Counted from the first letter of the stretch, positions 47,001 to 54,261 are shown. The stretch: DNA of 64,000 bases from JALZCH01 sp036387135 (GCA_036387135.1 DASVUH010000016.1:62001-126000); one strand, 5' to 3'. Numbers and translations are program-made. Notes: a model not told the origin generated them from the letters alone.

Positions 47001-47300
47001 GCTTTGGCGGTGAGCGAAAGTTTACCGTCTGATAACGTTTCTTCAGATGTTGTAACTTACGGCTCGCAAAGCTTCGGGCGCGGTTATTACTGGTACGGAA
47101 CGTGGTACGAGCATCAAAACCTGCGCGACGAACGCGCCGAAGCGTTTACTTCGCTGTTGTGGGAAGGCGTCTGGAATTATTCCTACGTCTGCCGCGCGAC
47201 TACGCCGGGCGAATTCGTCGTTCCTCCGGCAAAAGCCGAAGAAATGTACACGCCGGAAACGTTCGGGCGCAGCGGAACGGATTTTGTCCGCGTTGAATAA
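41082..47300 (+). CDS. Alpha-2-macroglobulin family protein lacking the thioester cysteine
   Basis: A 2072-residue exported protein, the largest gene here. Signal peptide about 1-27 (ending GASAQ). Macroglobulin-like beta domains fill residues about 120-1300. The A2M domain follows, with the run NFNALAVFAASVKTDSAGKV and RFLNFGDKFELPVVVQN. The alpha-alpha toroid (about 1555-1850) has YPYEGSEQVASR at 1565-1576, where thioester proteins have YPYGCxEQ: the Cys position is Gly1569. C-terminal receptor-type domain about 1880-2072. Bacterial A2Ms trap proteases in the periplasm; those without the Cys use a non-covalent mode. No penicillin-binding partner gene is adjacent. A heptamer array sits in frame at residues 628-637. 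Confidence 0.9.
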   Translation: MLIKKITVWFLLFSIYFGTIAPFGASAQRTVRPQQRRPQNVNIPGNGLEFRLSEGQEGAENRQTTAPAKGESLSESETANLLKRLPPVKAEKDDQQDFAKRAGTLPAPKTGKIVPVKFPADEERGTPKINAAATLEVVRFAPEGEIPIAPELSVTFSQPMVSVTSQEQAAQVIPVRLTPEVKGKWRWLGTKTLLFDAEQRFPMATKFTATVPAGTKSATGAVLNKEVAWNFTTPPPKVLQFFPGDQVTNRNPLMFVSFDQQINPQAVLQKINVSGGNRRLPLRLATQEEINADSSISYYAKAALPGRWLAFRAVTAEGKAENALPADFAITVTIEAGTPSAEGPLTTPKPQSFSFRTFGAMKFVRAYCGYHGSKTCSPFDPWYFEFSNPIDAAAFEKSLVQIEPNVEGLQIYPSGNIVSIQGYKPGRRAYKVTIGGALKDSFGQVLEKPATPTFNVGAAQPSLTAQGGSFVVLDPTAKPNYSVYSINQPSLKVQVRAVTPEDWDGFRQFMRHLNYDEQKRPPLPGRVVLNKTVPVENKPDELVETRIDLSAALNEGFGHAIVFVEPTVKRDQYDRAKIVVWAEATQIGLDAFVDNQELVGFATDLKSGKPLDNVEMRIYPNNGTAISKDEGGRMKDEAVSSSWWDWLTSFGASEESINEVNSGESVDSTDSIKAQTDKIGLMRMALPDSQPGKPSLLIARRGRDVAFLPENSDYYWQDHGSWYKKPQTDQLRWFVFNDRNFYRPKEEVSIKGYIRVYQAGKFGDIASLGDAAKGINYIVRDERGNEFAKGTANLNAFGAFDFKIKLPDNINLGYTSVEISTSSSLAGAATNHSFQVQEFRRPEFEVKAKNETEAPYFVGNSANVSIEAKYYAGGALANAETNWTVTATPTNYTPPNRDDFTFGKWFPWWRHYDEPYGSTSVQSFKGTTGADGKHLLKIDFIKANPPRPYNVRAEARVSDVNRQTWASATNLLVHAADLYVGIRTNRTFVNRGEPFTVESITTDIDGKAVANRDVEIKAVLKDWQFDKGSWQQVTVDEQTCNVKSGENPIECKFTAKQGGVYTITASVLDDRERENESELTLWVSGGKQPPKRNVEQEEAQLVPDKKEYAAGDAAEILVMSPFVPAEGVLTLARDGIVKTERFTMNEASKVLRVPLEERWLPNINVQVDLVGSAERTNDAGEIDKTAPRRPAFASGSLNLPISIATRKLNVTAEPRARNLEPGGETSVDVTVKDNAGNAVSNSEVAIVVVDESVLALSNYSVADPASIFYTQRGADVSTFHSRKDVLLANANDLKFDQNQGGVMGQGVLADAQETISAMAAPAPPAARMMKAETRARNAESNVPPDTPITVRENFNALAVFAASVKTDSAGKVTIPVKLPDNLTRYRVTAVSVTNGNRFGKGESNITARQPLMVRPSAPRFLNFGDKFELPVVVQNQTDNPLTVNVAVRVTNAELTAGNGKQVTVPPNDRLEVRFPVSAVKAGTARFQIGVSSGKFADAAEISLPVWTPATTEAFATYGTIDQNTATIQPVEAPKDVFPQFGGLEVTTASTQLQELTDAFIYLTNYPYEGSEQVASRMISIAALRDVLQAFKAEDMPSTEELNRRFAKDVEILKSRQREDGSFGMWGLQRERHEFPFVTVHTAHALQRAKEKGYKVPVEMLNKTKPYLKNVEKYYDKFYSPEVRWTISSYALYVRARMGDKDIAKAKNILQTATLPKLPFEATGWLLAVLSGDKNSVAEVESIRRFLMNRTTETAAAANFVTNYKDDGWVIMASNRRADGVILETMISDQPNSDLIPKLVRGLLAHRKKGHWGNTQENVFILLALDKYFNTYEKTTPNFVAQVWLGNAYAGEQPFRGRSVDSKQIDVPMSYLLGQNGTSNLILNKAGEGRLYYRIGMKYAPNNLKLAPADYGFTVLRKYEGVDNADDVKQNPDGTWTIKSGARVRVRLTMIAPSRRYHVALVDPLPAGLESLNPALAVSESLPSDNVSSDVVTYGSQSFGRGYYWYGTWYEHQNLRDERAEAFTSLLWEGVWNYSYVCRATTPGEFVVPPAKAEEMYTPETFGRSGTDFVRVE
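42963..42993 (+). repeat. In-frame heptanucleotide array inside the A2M gene
   Basis: AAGGATG, AAGGCGG, AAGGATG, AAGGATG then AAG: four heptamers, coding for KDEGGRMKDEA. The surrounding residues (about 625-665) are low in complexity and rich in S, E and D, unlike the flanking beta domains. The word class matches the intergenic arrays. Neither half forms a hairpin alone. Confidence 0.75.
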
Positions 47301-47324
47301 GAAAAGAAAAATCCTGTTTTCGGC

Positions 47325-47357
47325 AAACCCCGCTTTCGGAAAAAAGCGGGGTTTTTC
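47325..47357 (+). terminator. Intrinsic terminator of the A2M gene
   Basis: AAACCCCGCTTT and AAAGCGGGGTTT with a short loop, then TT. The rest of the 47301-47579 gap holds a TTGACA at 47417 with AT-rich sequence after it, a possible promoter for the M4 gene. Confidence 0.9.
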
Positions 47358-47579
47358 TTTGAAAAAAAATAACGAAATAATATAAGTGTGATTTATCGGG
47401 GCAATAAAAAAAGCTGTTGACAAAAGGTTATCTTTGAAAGATGATAATTATCGTTTTAGACAAGAAATTCTCAATTCATAAATTTTAATTACAATTCGCC
47501 CTTATTTGGGAGGTGCAGCCTCATATTTCACGGCTCTCCATAATTCTTAAATTTTCCAGAAGGAGTTAGAAAGAAACGA

Positions 47580-49169
47580 ATGCGTAAGTTAATGACTTTG
47601 TGCCTCTTTGCAGCGGCTGTCTTTGCCGTTCAATCCGTAACCGCCACGCCGCCTTTGTCCGATAAAGGCTGGCAGGACAGACTTGAAAAAGCGAGACAGC
47701 GCGGACTTGAATTCCTCCAAACCCGCAGAGCTAATTTAGCCGCTTCGCCTGTTGAAGAATTTAAAACCCGACGTGTTTTCGCCGATGAAGAAGGTTTAGC
47801 CCATCTTCACGTCCAGCAAGCTTTTAACGGCGTTCCGGTTTTCGGCGCCGAAGCGATTGTTCATTTCGACGACACCAACGAAGTCGCCGCATTAACTGAT
47901 GATTTGAAATCAGCTTTCCGCGTCGTCAACACGATTCCGAGCTTTAGCGAAAAATCGGCTGCCGTACTGGCAACCGATTTTTACGGCTGTGCCGATTGCT
48001 TAACAGCCGCGCCTGAAGTTGATTTGTGGATTTTGCCCGGCGGTAAAACCGACCGGCTCGTTTATCGCGTTCAGCTTCGCCGCGAGGACGGTTCGGAAGA
48101 AACTTCGATGCCGGTCATTTTTATTGACGCGCATTCGGGCAAACAACTTTGGTCTTACGACAATCTGCAAACCGCGACCGGTTCCGGCTCGTCGCTATAC
48201 AGCGGTACGGTCAGCTTTACCACTTATTACAACGGCAGCGCGTATTATATGGAAGACACCGTGCGCAAAATCGGCACGTTCGACAATCGCAATACGACCG
48301 GCTCGACTTATCGTTTTAGCGACACGGATAATAATTGGACTGCCACGGCAGCCCGCGCCGGAATTGACGCGCATTATGGGGCGGCGAAAACTTACGATTA
48401 TTTCAAAAACACTCACGGACGCAACGGAATTGACGGCGCCGGCGGTCCCGCCTATTACACTTCCATTGACGGCGTGACCGGGCTGATCAGCTCGAAAGTT
48501 CATTACAGCAGCAATTACAACAACGCTTTCTGGAACGGTTCGTATATGACCTACGGCGACGGCGACGGCACGAATTATTCGCCGCTCACGACGCTCGACA
48601 TCTGCGGTCATGAAATGACACACGGCGTGACGGAACGCACCGCTAATTTAACTTATTCGGGCGAATCCGGCGCGCTCAACGAATCAATGTCAGACGTTTT
48701 CGGCGCGATGGTCGAACGATACGCTAAAGGGCAAAGCTCGAACACCTGGAAAATCGGTGAACAAGCTTATACGCCTGCAACAAGCGGCGACGCTTTGCGT
48801 CATATGGACAACCCGCATTCGGCTCGTAACAGCGGTTTTACTGCTGATGACGATCCAGATCATTATGCCGAACGCTACACCGGAACCGGCGACAGCGGCG
48901 GCGTCCACATCAATTCCGGCATCGGTAACAAAGCGTTTTACCTGCTGGCTGTCGGCGGCACGCATCATCGCGGCGGTTCTATGACCGGCATCGGCGCGGA
49001 TGCGGCGGCGCGAATCTGGTATCGGGCTTTGACTTCTTATATGACTTCAAGCACGAATTACAGAGGCGCGCGCACCGCAACTTTAAACGCGGCGGCGGCT
49101 CTTTACGGTTCGGGCAGCGCCAATTACAATGCCGTCGCGCAGGCTTGGACGCTGTGCGGTGTCAACTAA
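47580..49169 (+). CDS. Secreted M4-family (thermolysin-like) metallopeptidase
   Basis: A 529-residue secreted zinc endopeptidase. GAAGGAG lies 11 bases before the ATG. Signal peptide about 1-22, then an FTP-type propeptide (about 60-200). The mature domain has the zinc motif H344-E345-M-T-H348, the third ligand E368 in ALNESMSDVFG, and a C-terminal helix bundle with SGGVHINSGIGNKAFYLLA (about 440-458). It is likely an autoprocessing extracellular protease. It follows the alpha-2-macroglobulin, which could in principle inhibit such enzymes, but no link is shown. Confidence 0.95.
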   Translation: MRKLMTLCLFAAAVFAVQSVTATPPLSDKGWQDRLEKARQRGLEFLQTRRANLAASPVEEFKTRRVFADEEGLAHLHVQQAFNGVPVFGAEAIVHFDDTNEVAALTDDLKSAFRVVNTIPSFSEKSAAVLATDFYGCADCLTAAPEVDLWILPGGKTDRLVYRVQLRREDGSEETSMPVIFIDAHSGKQLWSYDNLQTATGSGSSLYSGTVSFTTYYNGSAYYMEDTVRKIGTFDNRNTTGSTYRFSDTDNNWTATAARAGIDAHYGAAKTYDYFKNTHGRNGIDGAGGPAYYTSIDGVTGLISSKVHYSSNYNNAFWNGSYMTYGDGDGTNYSPLTTLDICGHEMTHGVTERTANLTYSGESGALNESMSDVFGAMVERYAKGQSSNTWKIGEQAYTPATSGDALRHMDNPHSARNSGFTADDDPDHYAERYTGTGDSGGVHINSGIGNKAFYLLAVGGTHHRGGSMTGIGADAAARIWYRALTSYMTSSTNYRGARTATLNAAAALYGSGSANYNAVAQAWTLCGVN

Positions 49170-49191
49170 AATCAATTGTTTTTTTTACCGG

Positions 49192-49221
49192 AAAAAAGGG
49201 CGACTTTACTCGCCCTTTTTT
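49192..49221. terminator. Bidirectional intrinsic terminator
   Basis: AAAAAAGGGCGA and TCGCCCTTTTTT with a 6-base loop. It lies between the M4 gene and the convergent metallophosphoesterase gene. Confidence 0.9.
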
Positions 49222-50126
49222 TATTCGCTTGCGGAAATCGTCAACACTGAAATCTCCGGCGGAACGCCGAATCGAACCGGTAAAATGCTCGTCCCGATTC
49301 CGGTTGTGACAAACATATCAATGCCGTTTTCGATAACGTGTCCGAGTGCGTATTTTTGACCGTAACTGGAAGGAACTATAATCGAGCCGATGAGCGGTAA
49401 TCTGACTTGTCCGCCGTGAGTATGTCCGGCTAAAACGAGCCGCAGATTTTCGGAAACTAAAAAATCCCCGGTAATAATACCGATTGCGTCCGGGTTATGA
49501 ACCAATGCTAAAACGTTTCCATCGGCATTGGTTTTTTTTAAAGCGTTTTTAGCTTCGTTTGCATAGGAATACCACTCGTTAATTTTCAAAACTTCCGCCA
49601 ATCCTAAAATTATCAAATCCTGATTGTTATGACTGATAATTGCGGTTTCGCCGTCTAAAACCCGGATTCCGACTCGTTCGAGTTCGGTGCGGACTTTCGG
49701 CAGGTTGTAACGAAAATCGTGATTGCCCAAAACGGCAAAAACGCCGTATTTGGCTTTGAAACCGGAAAGATTATAGGCGATTGTCGAAGCCGGCATATTC
49801 AATTCGGCGCGATTAAATGTTTGCTCGGAAACGAAATCGCCCAGCAGCACAATCAAATCGGGATTTTGTTGGTTTGTTAATTCAACAACCTTTCGGATTT
49901 TTTCTTCGGTGATAAAATTCGAGCCGCCGTGAACATCTGAAATCGCCGCAATTTTCAAATTGTTATGCGCCGGATTCCAATGTTTAATTTTTAAATCGTA
50001 ATTTTTGACGATTAAGCTGCTCGGTTCATACCAGAAAGCCCACAGCCCCAAAAATAATAGAAACGGGGATAAAACCGCGTAAATGACAAATCTTTTCCGC
50101 CAGAAATAAATTAAAAAGTTTCTCAC
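49221..50126 (-). CDS. Membrane-anchored metallophosphoesterase
   Basis: A 301-residue calcineurin-like phosphoesterase with an N-terminal membrane helix (about 12-32, FVIYAVLSPFLLFLGLWAF). Metal motifs: AAISDVHGGSNF, VLLGDFVSE, AVLGNHDFRY and LAGHTHGGQVRLPLIG, all in order. It resembles YkuE-type phosphoesterases that act on lipid or UDP-sugar substrates; the substrate is unknown. It starts 2 bases after the UbiD gene stop, so the two are one leftward operon. Confidence 0.88.
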   Translation of the reverse strand: MRNFLIYFWRKRFVIYAVLSPFLLFLGLWAFWYEPSSLIVKNYDLKIKHWNPAHNNLKIAAISDVHGGSNFITEEKIRKVVELTNQQNPDLIVLLGDFVSEQTFNRAELNMPASTIAYNLSGFKAKYGVFAVLGNHDFRYNLPKVRTELERVGIRVLDGETAIISHNNQDLIILGLAEVLKINEWYSYANEAKNALKKTNADGNVLALVHNPDAIGIITGDFLVSENLRLVLAGHTHGGQVRLPLIGSIIVPSSYGQKYALGHVIENGIDMFVTTGIGTSILPVRFGVPPEISVLTISASE

Positions 50127-50128
50127 GT

Positions 50129-51901
50129 TTATTTTTCCCAGGATTGTTTGGTCGGAAAATATTCGCGCCAGCGATTGTCCACGAGTCGCACAACATCTTC
50201 GCGCGGTTCAAGCTCTTTCGGATACCAGGGTTTCATTCTCGCATCAACCACAATGGGCGGCGAATAGGAAAGATGATGTTGCGCAACAGTAATTTCTTTA
50301 GCAAAAACGTCGGTCGCCGGATTGAATCGCGTCCACGTCGCCCACAAAAATTTGTCCGCGGAGCGGGCATACTCAATCGAGTCGTGCAAAACGACAACCT
50401 GCCAGTCGTTAAATTTTTCCGATTTGGCAATTTGTTCGCCTAAATTCGGATTCTGCTCATAAGATTCGGTTTCCAAAACCAGGCAGCCGCCGCAAAAAGG
50501 CTCGGCTTTTTTTACTCCGACAGGCAATTCGCCCTGCCAGACGCGCTGCAAAAATCTTTTGGCTTCGCCCAAACCCATCAAAATCGCTTTCGAGCCGTAA
50601 TTGATTTTGCCCGAAGCGTAATCGAGCGTGTCGAAAGATGTTTGCGTAAAAATGAAAAAATCGTTTTTCCAGTTGACGCGCGCCAGAATGTGTTCAAACA
50701 GCGATTTAAAATCGCGCAAATCCTGGGGTTTGTCAGTTAATAATAAAAATTTAGTCAAAGCGAGCTGACCTTCGCCGAGAATGCGAAACCCTGCGCTCAA
50801 TGCTTCGCGTCCATAGCGTTCGCGCACAATTGCCGCTGCCAGCGAATGAAACCCAGTCTCGCCGTAGCTCCACAAATCGCGCACCGCAGGCATCACGAGC
50901 GGAAACAGCGGCGATAATAATTCCTGCAAATAATCGCCGATAAAAAAATCTTCCTGACGCGGTTTGCCGACGACCGTCGCCGGATAAATCGCGTCTTTGC
51001 GATGAAAAACGGCTTCAACGTTGATAATCGGATAATCGTGTTCGAGCGAATAATAACCGTAATGGTCGCCGAAAGGTCCTTCAGGTTTTCTCACCTTTGG
51101 CGGCACTTTCCCGTAAATCGCAAACTCGGCTTCGGCAACGAGCCTGCCGTTTTCAAGCAAAGGATTTTTCGCCATCTTGATTTTGTTATCGGCGAGAACC
51201 GAAGCCAAAACCAATTCCGGTACGTCTTCGGGCAGCGGCGCAATTGCCGCCAAAATCATCGCGGGCGCGCCGCCCAAAAAGATTGTCACGGGAAGCGGTT
51301 TATTTTGCTGCTCGGCTTCATAATGATGAAAACCGCCGCCTTTGCCGATTTGCCAGTGAACGCCCGTCGTTTGCGCGTCGTGTCGTTGAATGCGGTACAT
51401 TCCGAGATTGTGTTTTCCGTTGGTCAGGCTCTCGGTGTAAACGAGCGGCAGCGTGACAAATGCGCCGCCGTCTTCCTGCCAGGTTGTTAAAATCGGAAGC
51501 TCATTTAAATTCGCGGGACGGTCAACAACTTCCAAAACCGGAGCGCGAGAAACTTTTTTTGTCCCCAATTTCAAACCGGTCAAAGCCAAATCACGATAAT
51601 TCCACAGTTTTCCGATTTGCGGCGGGAGCAAGATTTCGACCATTTCGACTGCTTTTTTAACCAATTCCTGCGGCTTTTTCGTAAACCCCAGCTCGATTCG
51701 TTTCGCCGTCCCGAAAAGATTTGTGACGACAGGATAACGCGAGCCTTTGATGTTTTTGAAAAACAGCGCCGCGCCGCCGTTTTCAATCGTGCGGCGGTGG
51801 ATTTCCGCCAATTCCAAATACGGATTAACTTCCGCCTCAATTTCAACCAAATCGTTTTCGCGGCGCAAAGCGGCGAGAAACGAACGCAAATTCGTATGCA
51901 T
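50129..51901 (-). CDS. UbiD-family decarboxylase
   Basis: A 590-residue prenylated-FMN-dependent decarboxylase. The ATG at 51901 is chosen (MHTNLRSFLAALRREND); an upstream TTG would read into the heptamer repeat. Conserved parts: LVEIEAEVNPYLELAEIHRR, YPVVTNLFGTAKRIELG, RIQRHDAQTTGVHWQIGKGGG (cofactor/metal site) and GPFGDHYGYYSLEHDYP, with E-x-x-R-E-like residues later. Likely role: decarboxylation in quinone synthesis, or of an aromatic acid. A UbiX partner is not in the window. No Shine-Dalgarno is visible. Confidence 0.9.
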   Translation of the reverse strand: MHTNLRSFLAALRRENDLVEIEAEVNPYLELAEIHRRTIENGGAALFFKNIKGSRYPVVTNLFGTAKRIELGFTKKPQELVKKAVEMVEILLPPQIGKLWNYRDLALTGLKLGTKKVSRAPVLEVVDRPANLNELPILTTWQEDGGAFVTLPLVYTESLTNGKHNLGMYRIQRHDAQTTGVHWQIGKGGGFHHYEAEQQNKPLPVTIFLGGAPAMILAAIAPLPEDVPELVLASVLADNKIKMAKNPLLENGRLVAEAEFAIYGKVPPKVRKPEGPFGDHYGYYSLEHDYPIINVEAVFHRKDAIYPATVVGKPRQEDFFIGDYLQELLSPLFPLVMPAVRDLWSYGETGFHSLAAAIVRERYGREALSAGFRILGEGQLALTKFLLLTDKPQDLRDFKSLFEHILARVNWKNDFFIFTQTSFDTLDYASGKINYGSKAILMGLGEAKRFLQRVWQGELPVGVKKAEPFCGGCLVLETESYEQNPNLGEQIAKSEKFNDWQVVVLHDSIEYARSADKFLWATWTRFNPATDVFAKEITVAQHHLSYSPPIVVDARMKPWYPKELEPREDVVRLVDNRWREYFPTKQSWEK

Positions 51902-51906
51902 AATTT

Positions 51907-52013
51907 CAGTCAACAGTTCTCAGTTAACAGTTATCAAAATAATCTTTCAATGAGAAATCGCCAAATCCGGCAAAATTTAACTGATAACTGATAACCGATA
52001 ACTGATAACTGAA
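51907..52013. repeat. Heptanucleotide-repeat hairpin in the leader of the UbiD gene
   Basis: Left side: CAGTCAA, CAGTTCT, CAGTTAA, CAGTTAT (51907-51934). Right side: AACTGAT, AACTGAT, AACCGAT, AACTGAT, AACTGAA (51979-52013). They are reverse-complementary, so a long-loop hairpin can form. It starts 5 bases upstream of the UbiD start codon. Confidence 0.8.
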
Positions 52014-52314
52014 AAAGCATCCGATTTCGTGTAATGGCTCTACGAATTCGAGAGTGAAATGGTGTAAGAAGCAATCTAAAACCGAAGGCTTAATATAATA
52101 AACAAAAGAAGTGTTGATATAATTTGACTTAAAGTTTTTTCCGGGTTTTGAAGTTTGTGGCACGCATATTGATATATGTCTGTACGAGTGGGAAATTAAG
52201 TTCACAATTTTAGTAAAAAGAAGCAATTTTAGCCAAAAAGATTGAACGCCTCAACAAGATTGACAAAATCCTGGAAAAGTTTTTACAGCATCGGTTGGCA
52301 CGCGCCCGCCGTTT
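52014..52314. other. Gap without a recognisable gene
   Basis: This is AT-rich sequence between the UbiD leader repeat and the first shared-loop hairpin. Open frames here have no ribosome site or coding character. I see no promoter that I can support. Confidence 0.5.
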
Positions 52315-52356
52315 GAGAAGCCCGTCAGTGAAGGGGAGAGCGCGGGCGGGTTTCTC
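52315..52356 (+). other. Hairpin 1 of a look-alike pair (shared loop word)
   Basis: GAGAAGCCCG pairs with CGGGTTTCTC, with one wobble. The loop contains GAAGGGGAGAGCGC (52330-52343), identical to the loop word of the hairpin at 52419. Strand is uncertain. Confidence 0.5.
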
Positions 52357-52418
52357 ATAAAAGATTCAAAATTTAAACGAGTTTGACCGTTCGTGATTTG
52401 CCTCCTGAGCGGTCGAAT

Positions 52419-52458
52419 AAAGAGCCTGTTGCGAAGGGGAGAGCGCAACAGGCTCTTT
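52419..52458 (+). terminator. Hairpin 2 of the look-alike pair, possible terminator
   Basis: AAAGAGCCTGTTGC and GCAACAGGCTCTTT form a perfect 14-bp stem around GAAGGGGAGAGC. A weak T stretch follows. The stem differs from hairpin 1 but the loop word is the same, which is more than terminators usually share. It may end a small RNA. Confidence 0.5.
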
Positions 52459-52550
52459 CTATTTGTTCTGCTGTTTAATATTCGCCGCAATTTCAATCGG
52501 CTAGACAATCGTCCGCTGTTTCGATAAATTCAAATATTGTTTGTTTACTT

Positions 52551-52632
52551 GCCGAGATGGTGTAATTGGTAGCCACGCTGGTCTTAGGAGCCAGTGCCGC
52601 AAGGCGTGCGAGTTCGAGTCTCGCTCTCGGCA
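52551..52632 (+). tRNA. tRNA-Leu (anticodon UAG)
   Basis: Cloverleaf of 82 bases with acceptor GCCGAGA/TCTCGGC and discriminator A. The D-arm carries TGTAATTGGTAG. The anticodon stem CTGGT/GCCAG closes the loop CTTAGGA, giving TAG. The long variable arm TGCCGCAAGGCGT marks a class-II tRNA, and the T-arm has GTTCGAGTC. The CCA end is not encoded (A-TCA follows). Confidence 0.95.
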
Positions 52633-52639
52633 TCAAATC

Positions 52640-52716
52640 GGTTCAAGGTTCAAAGTTCAAGGTTTAAAGTTCTTCTTTTCAGCCTTGAACCTTGAACTTT
52701 GAACCTTGAACTTTTT
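52640..52716 (+). repeat. Heptanucleotide-repeat hairpin between tRNA-Leu and trigger factor
   Basis: Left: GGTTCAA, GGTTCAA, AGTTCAA, GGTTTAA, AGTTCTT. Right: CCTTGAA, CCTTGAA, CTTTGAA, CCTTGAA, then CTTTTTT. A 22-bp perfect stem (52641-52662 with 52690-52711) is followed by a T run, so it can serve as the terminator of the tRNA transcript. It ends 5 bases before the trigger-factor ATG, where no Shine-Dalgarno is seen. Confidence 0.8.
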
Positions 52717-52721
52717 TATTT

Positions 52722-54161
52722 ATGAAAAGCGAATTAGAACACGTTTCGCCGGTTCACAAGGAAATCAAGCTCGAAATCGAAGCTGAGGAAATCAAGCCGG
52801 TTTACGATAAAGTTTTGCAGCAATACACGCGAATGGCTCAAATGCCGGGCTTTCGCAAGGGACACGCGCCGACTGCGGTGGTCAAAAATCGTTACAAAGA
52901 TGACATCAACAATGATGTCTTGCGCGAGATTTTGCCTGGAAAAGTTCAGCAGGCGATTGAAGAACACGAGTTGCAGCCCTTGAGCGAGCCGCAGCTTCAT
53001 TTGGAAAACGCGGAAAACGCTAATTTGAACGGCAGCGAATCAATCGGTTTGCACGTTCACGTCGAAGTAATTCCCGAAATCGAAACGCCGAATTACAAAA
53101 ATCTGGAAGCCGTGCGCCGCATTCGTCCCGTCACGGATGAAGATGTTGACCGACTGATCGAAAGCCGCCGGCGCGAACATGCATCACTTACCCCAGTCGA
53201 AGACCGCGCGGCGGAAATGGGCGATACCGTGACCGTTAACATTAACGGAGAATTTGTTGACGATGAGGCGGCGGAACCGATAGTTGTTGATGATTTGCAA
53301 ATCGAATTGGGCGGCGAAGGCGTGGAAAAAACTTTTACTGAAAATCTCGTCGGCGCATCCGTTGACGAAGAGCGCGCGTTCGATGTCGAATATCCGGCGG
53401 ATTTTTCTTCGCCCGGACTTGCCGGAAAAACAGTTTCGTACACGGCGAAAGTCGTTTCAATCGGCAAAATCGAAATTCCCGAAGCGAACGACGAATGGGC
53501 TGCGAGTTTGAGCGAAGGCGAAGAAAATTACGAATCACTCGCCGGTTTGCGCCAGAAAATCCGGCAGGATTTGGAAACTTATGCAAAATCCGAATCCGAC
53601 AACCGCTTGCGCGATGAGTTGATGAATAAAATGATTGACGCAAACCCGGTCGAAGTTCCGCCGACGCTTGTTAATTATCAGGCTCAAGGTTTAACTAGAC
53701 AGTTTGCCGGACAGATGGAACAGCAGGGCGTTGATATGCGGCAAGCGGACGAAAAAGTCTGGCAAATGTTGTTTCAGAGAATGATGCCGCAAGCCGAACG
53801 CGAAGTGCGCGGCGCGCTTCTTCTCGATAAAATCGCCGATCTCGAAAACATCGAAATCTCTGATGATGAAGTCAATGCCGAGCTTGAAGCGATTGCAGGT
53901 TACAGCAGGCGTTCGATTGACGAGGTGCGCGAAGCTCTAACCAAGCAAAACGGTGCCGACGGAATTCGCGAGCGCATCCAAAACCGCCAAGCCATCGAAA
54001 TTTTAGTTAATAATGCTTCAATTACCGATGGCGAATGGATTGACGAAAACGAACAAATGCCGGAATCGCCGGAACTTCAGGAAAACGTTGAGGATGAAAC
54101 CAATCCGGTTGAAACGGCAGAAGAATCTCCAGAAAGTAAAGCTGCTGAAAGCAACGGATAA
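52722..54161 (+). CDS. tig: Trigger factor
   Basis: A 479-residue ribosome-bound chaperone with peptidyl-prolyl isomerase activity. The N-terminal ribosome-binding domain (about 1-120) has the signature MPGFRKGHAPTAVVKNRY (family G-F-R-x-x-K-x-P). The FKBP-like domain follows (about 155-245, GDTVTVNINGEFVDDEAAE). The C-terminal chaperone domain (about 250-430) ends in an acidic tail (EDETNPVETAEESPESK). The ATG follows a T run with no visible Shine-Dalgarno. In many bacteria tig is next to clpP; here clpP begins 9.6 kb downstream. Confidence 0.95.
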   Translation: MKSELEHVSPVHKEIKLEIEAEEIKPVYDKVLQQYTRMAQMPGFRKGHAPTAVVKNRYKDDINNDVLREILPGKVQQAIEEHELQPLSEPQLHLENAENANLNGSESIGLHVHVEVIPEIETPNYKNLEAVRRIRPVTDEDVDRLIESRRREHASLTPVEDRAAEMGDTVTVNINGEFVDDEAAEPIVVDDLQIELGGEGVEKTFTENLVGASVDEERAFDVEYPADFSSPGLAGKTVSYTAKVVSIGKIEIPEANDEWAASLSEGEENYESLAGLRQKIRQDLETYAKSESDNRLRDELMNKMIDANPVEVPPTLVNYQAQGLTRQFAGQMEQQGVDMRQADEKVWQMLFQRMMPQAEREVRGALLLDKIADLENIEISDDEVNAELEAIAGYSRRSIDEVREALTKQNGADGIRERIQNRQAIEILVNNASITDGEWIDENEQMPESPELQENVEDETNPVETAEESPESKAAESNG

Positions 54162-54200
54162 ATTTCAGCGGATGTTAACTTTTGAATGCAAACAAAAAGA

Positions 54201-54227
54201 AAAAGCGGCTTTTTTAAGCCGCTTTTT
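54201..54227. terminator. Bidirectional intrinsic terminator
   Basis: AAAAGCGGCTT and AAGCCGCTTTT with a T-rich loop, flanked by A and T runs. It lies between tig and the convergent Spy-like gene. Confidence 0.9.
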
Positions 54228-54261
54228 CCGCGTTAGTTAAATTTAAGCTGTGTGCTGCTTG

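Noticed and set aside
47417..47450. TTGACA with downstream AT-rich GATAAT as a sigma-70 promoter for the M4 gene
   Set aside because: The spacing to GATAAT is 20 bases, too long for confidence; mentioned only as possible.
51924..52508. Two minus-strand open frames in the gap before tRNA-Leu
   Set aside because: They run through the heptamer array and the two hairpins and have no start signals or homology that I can see.
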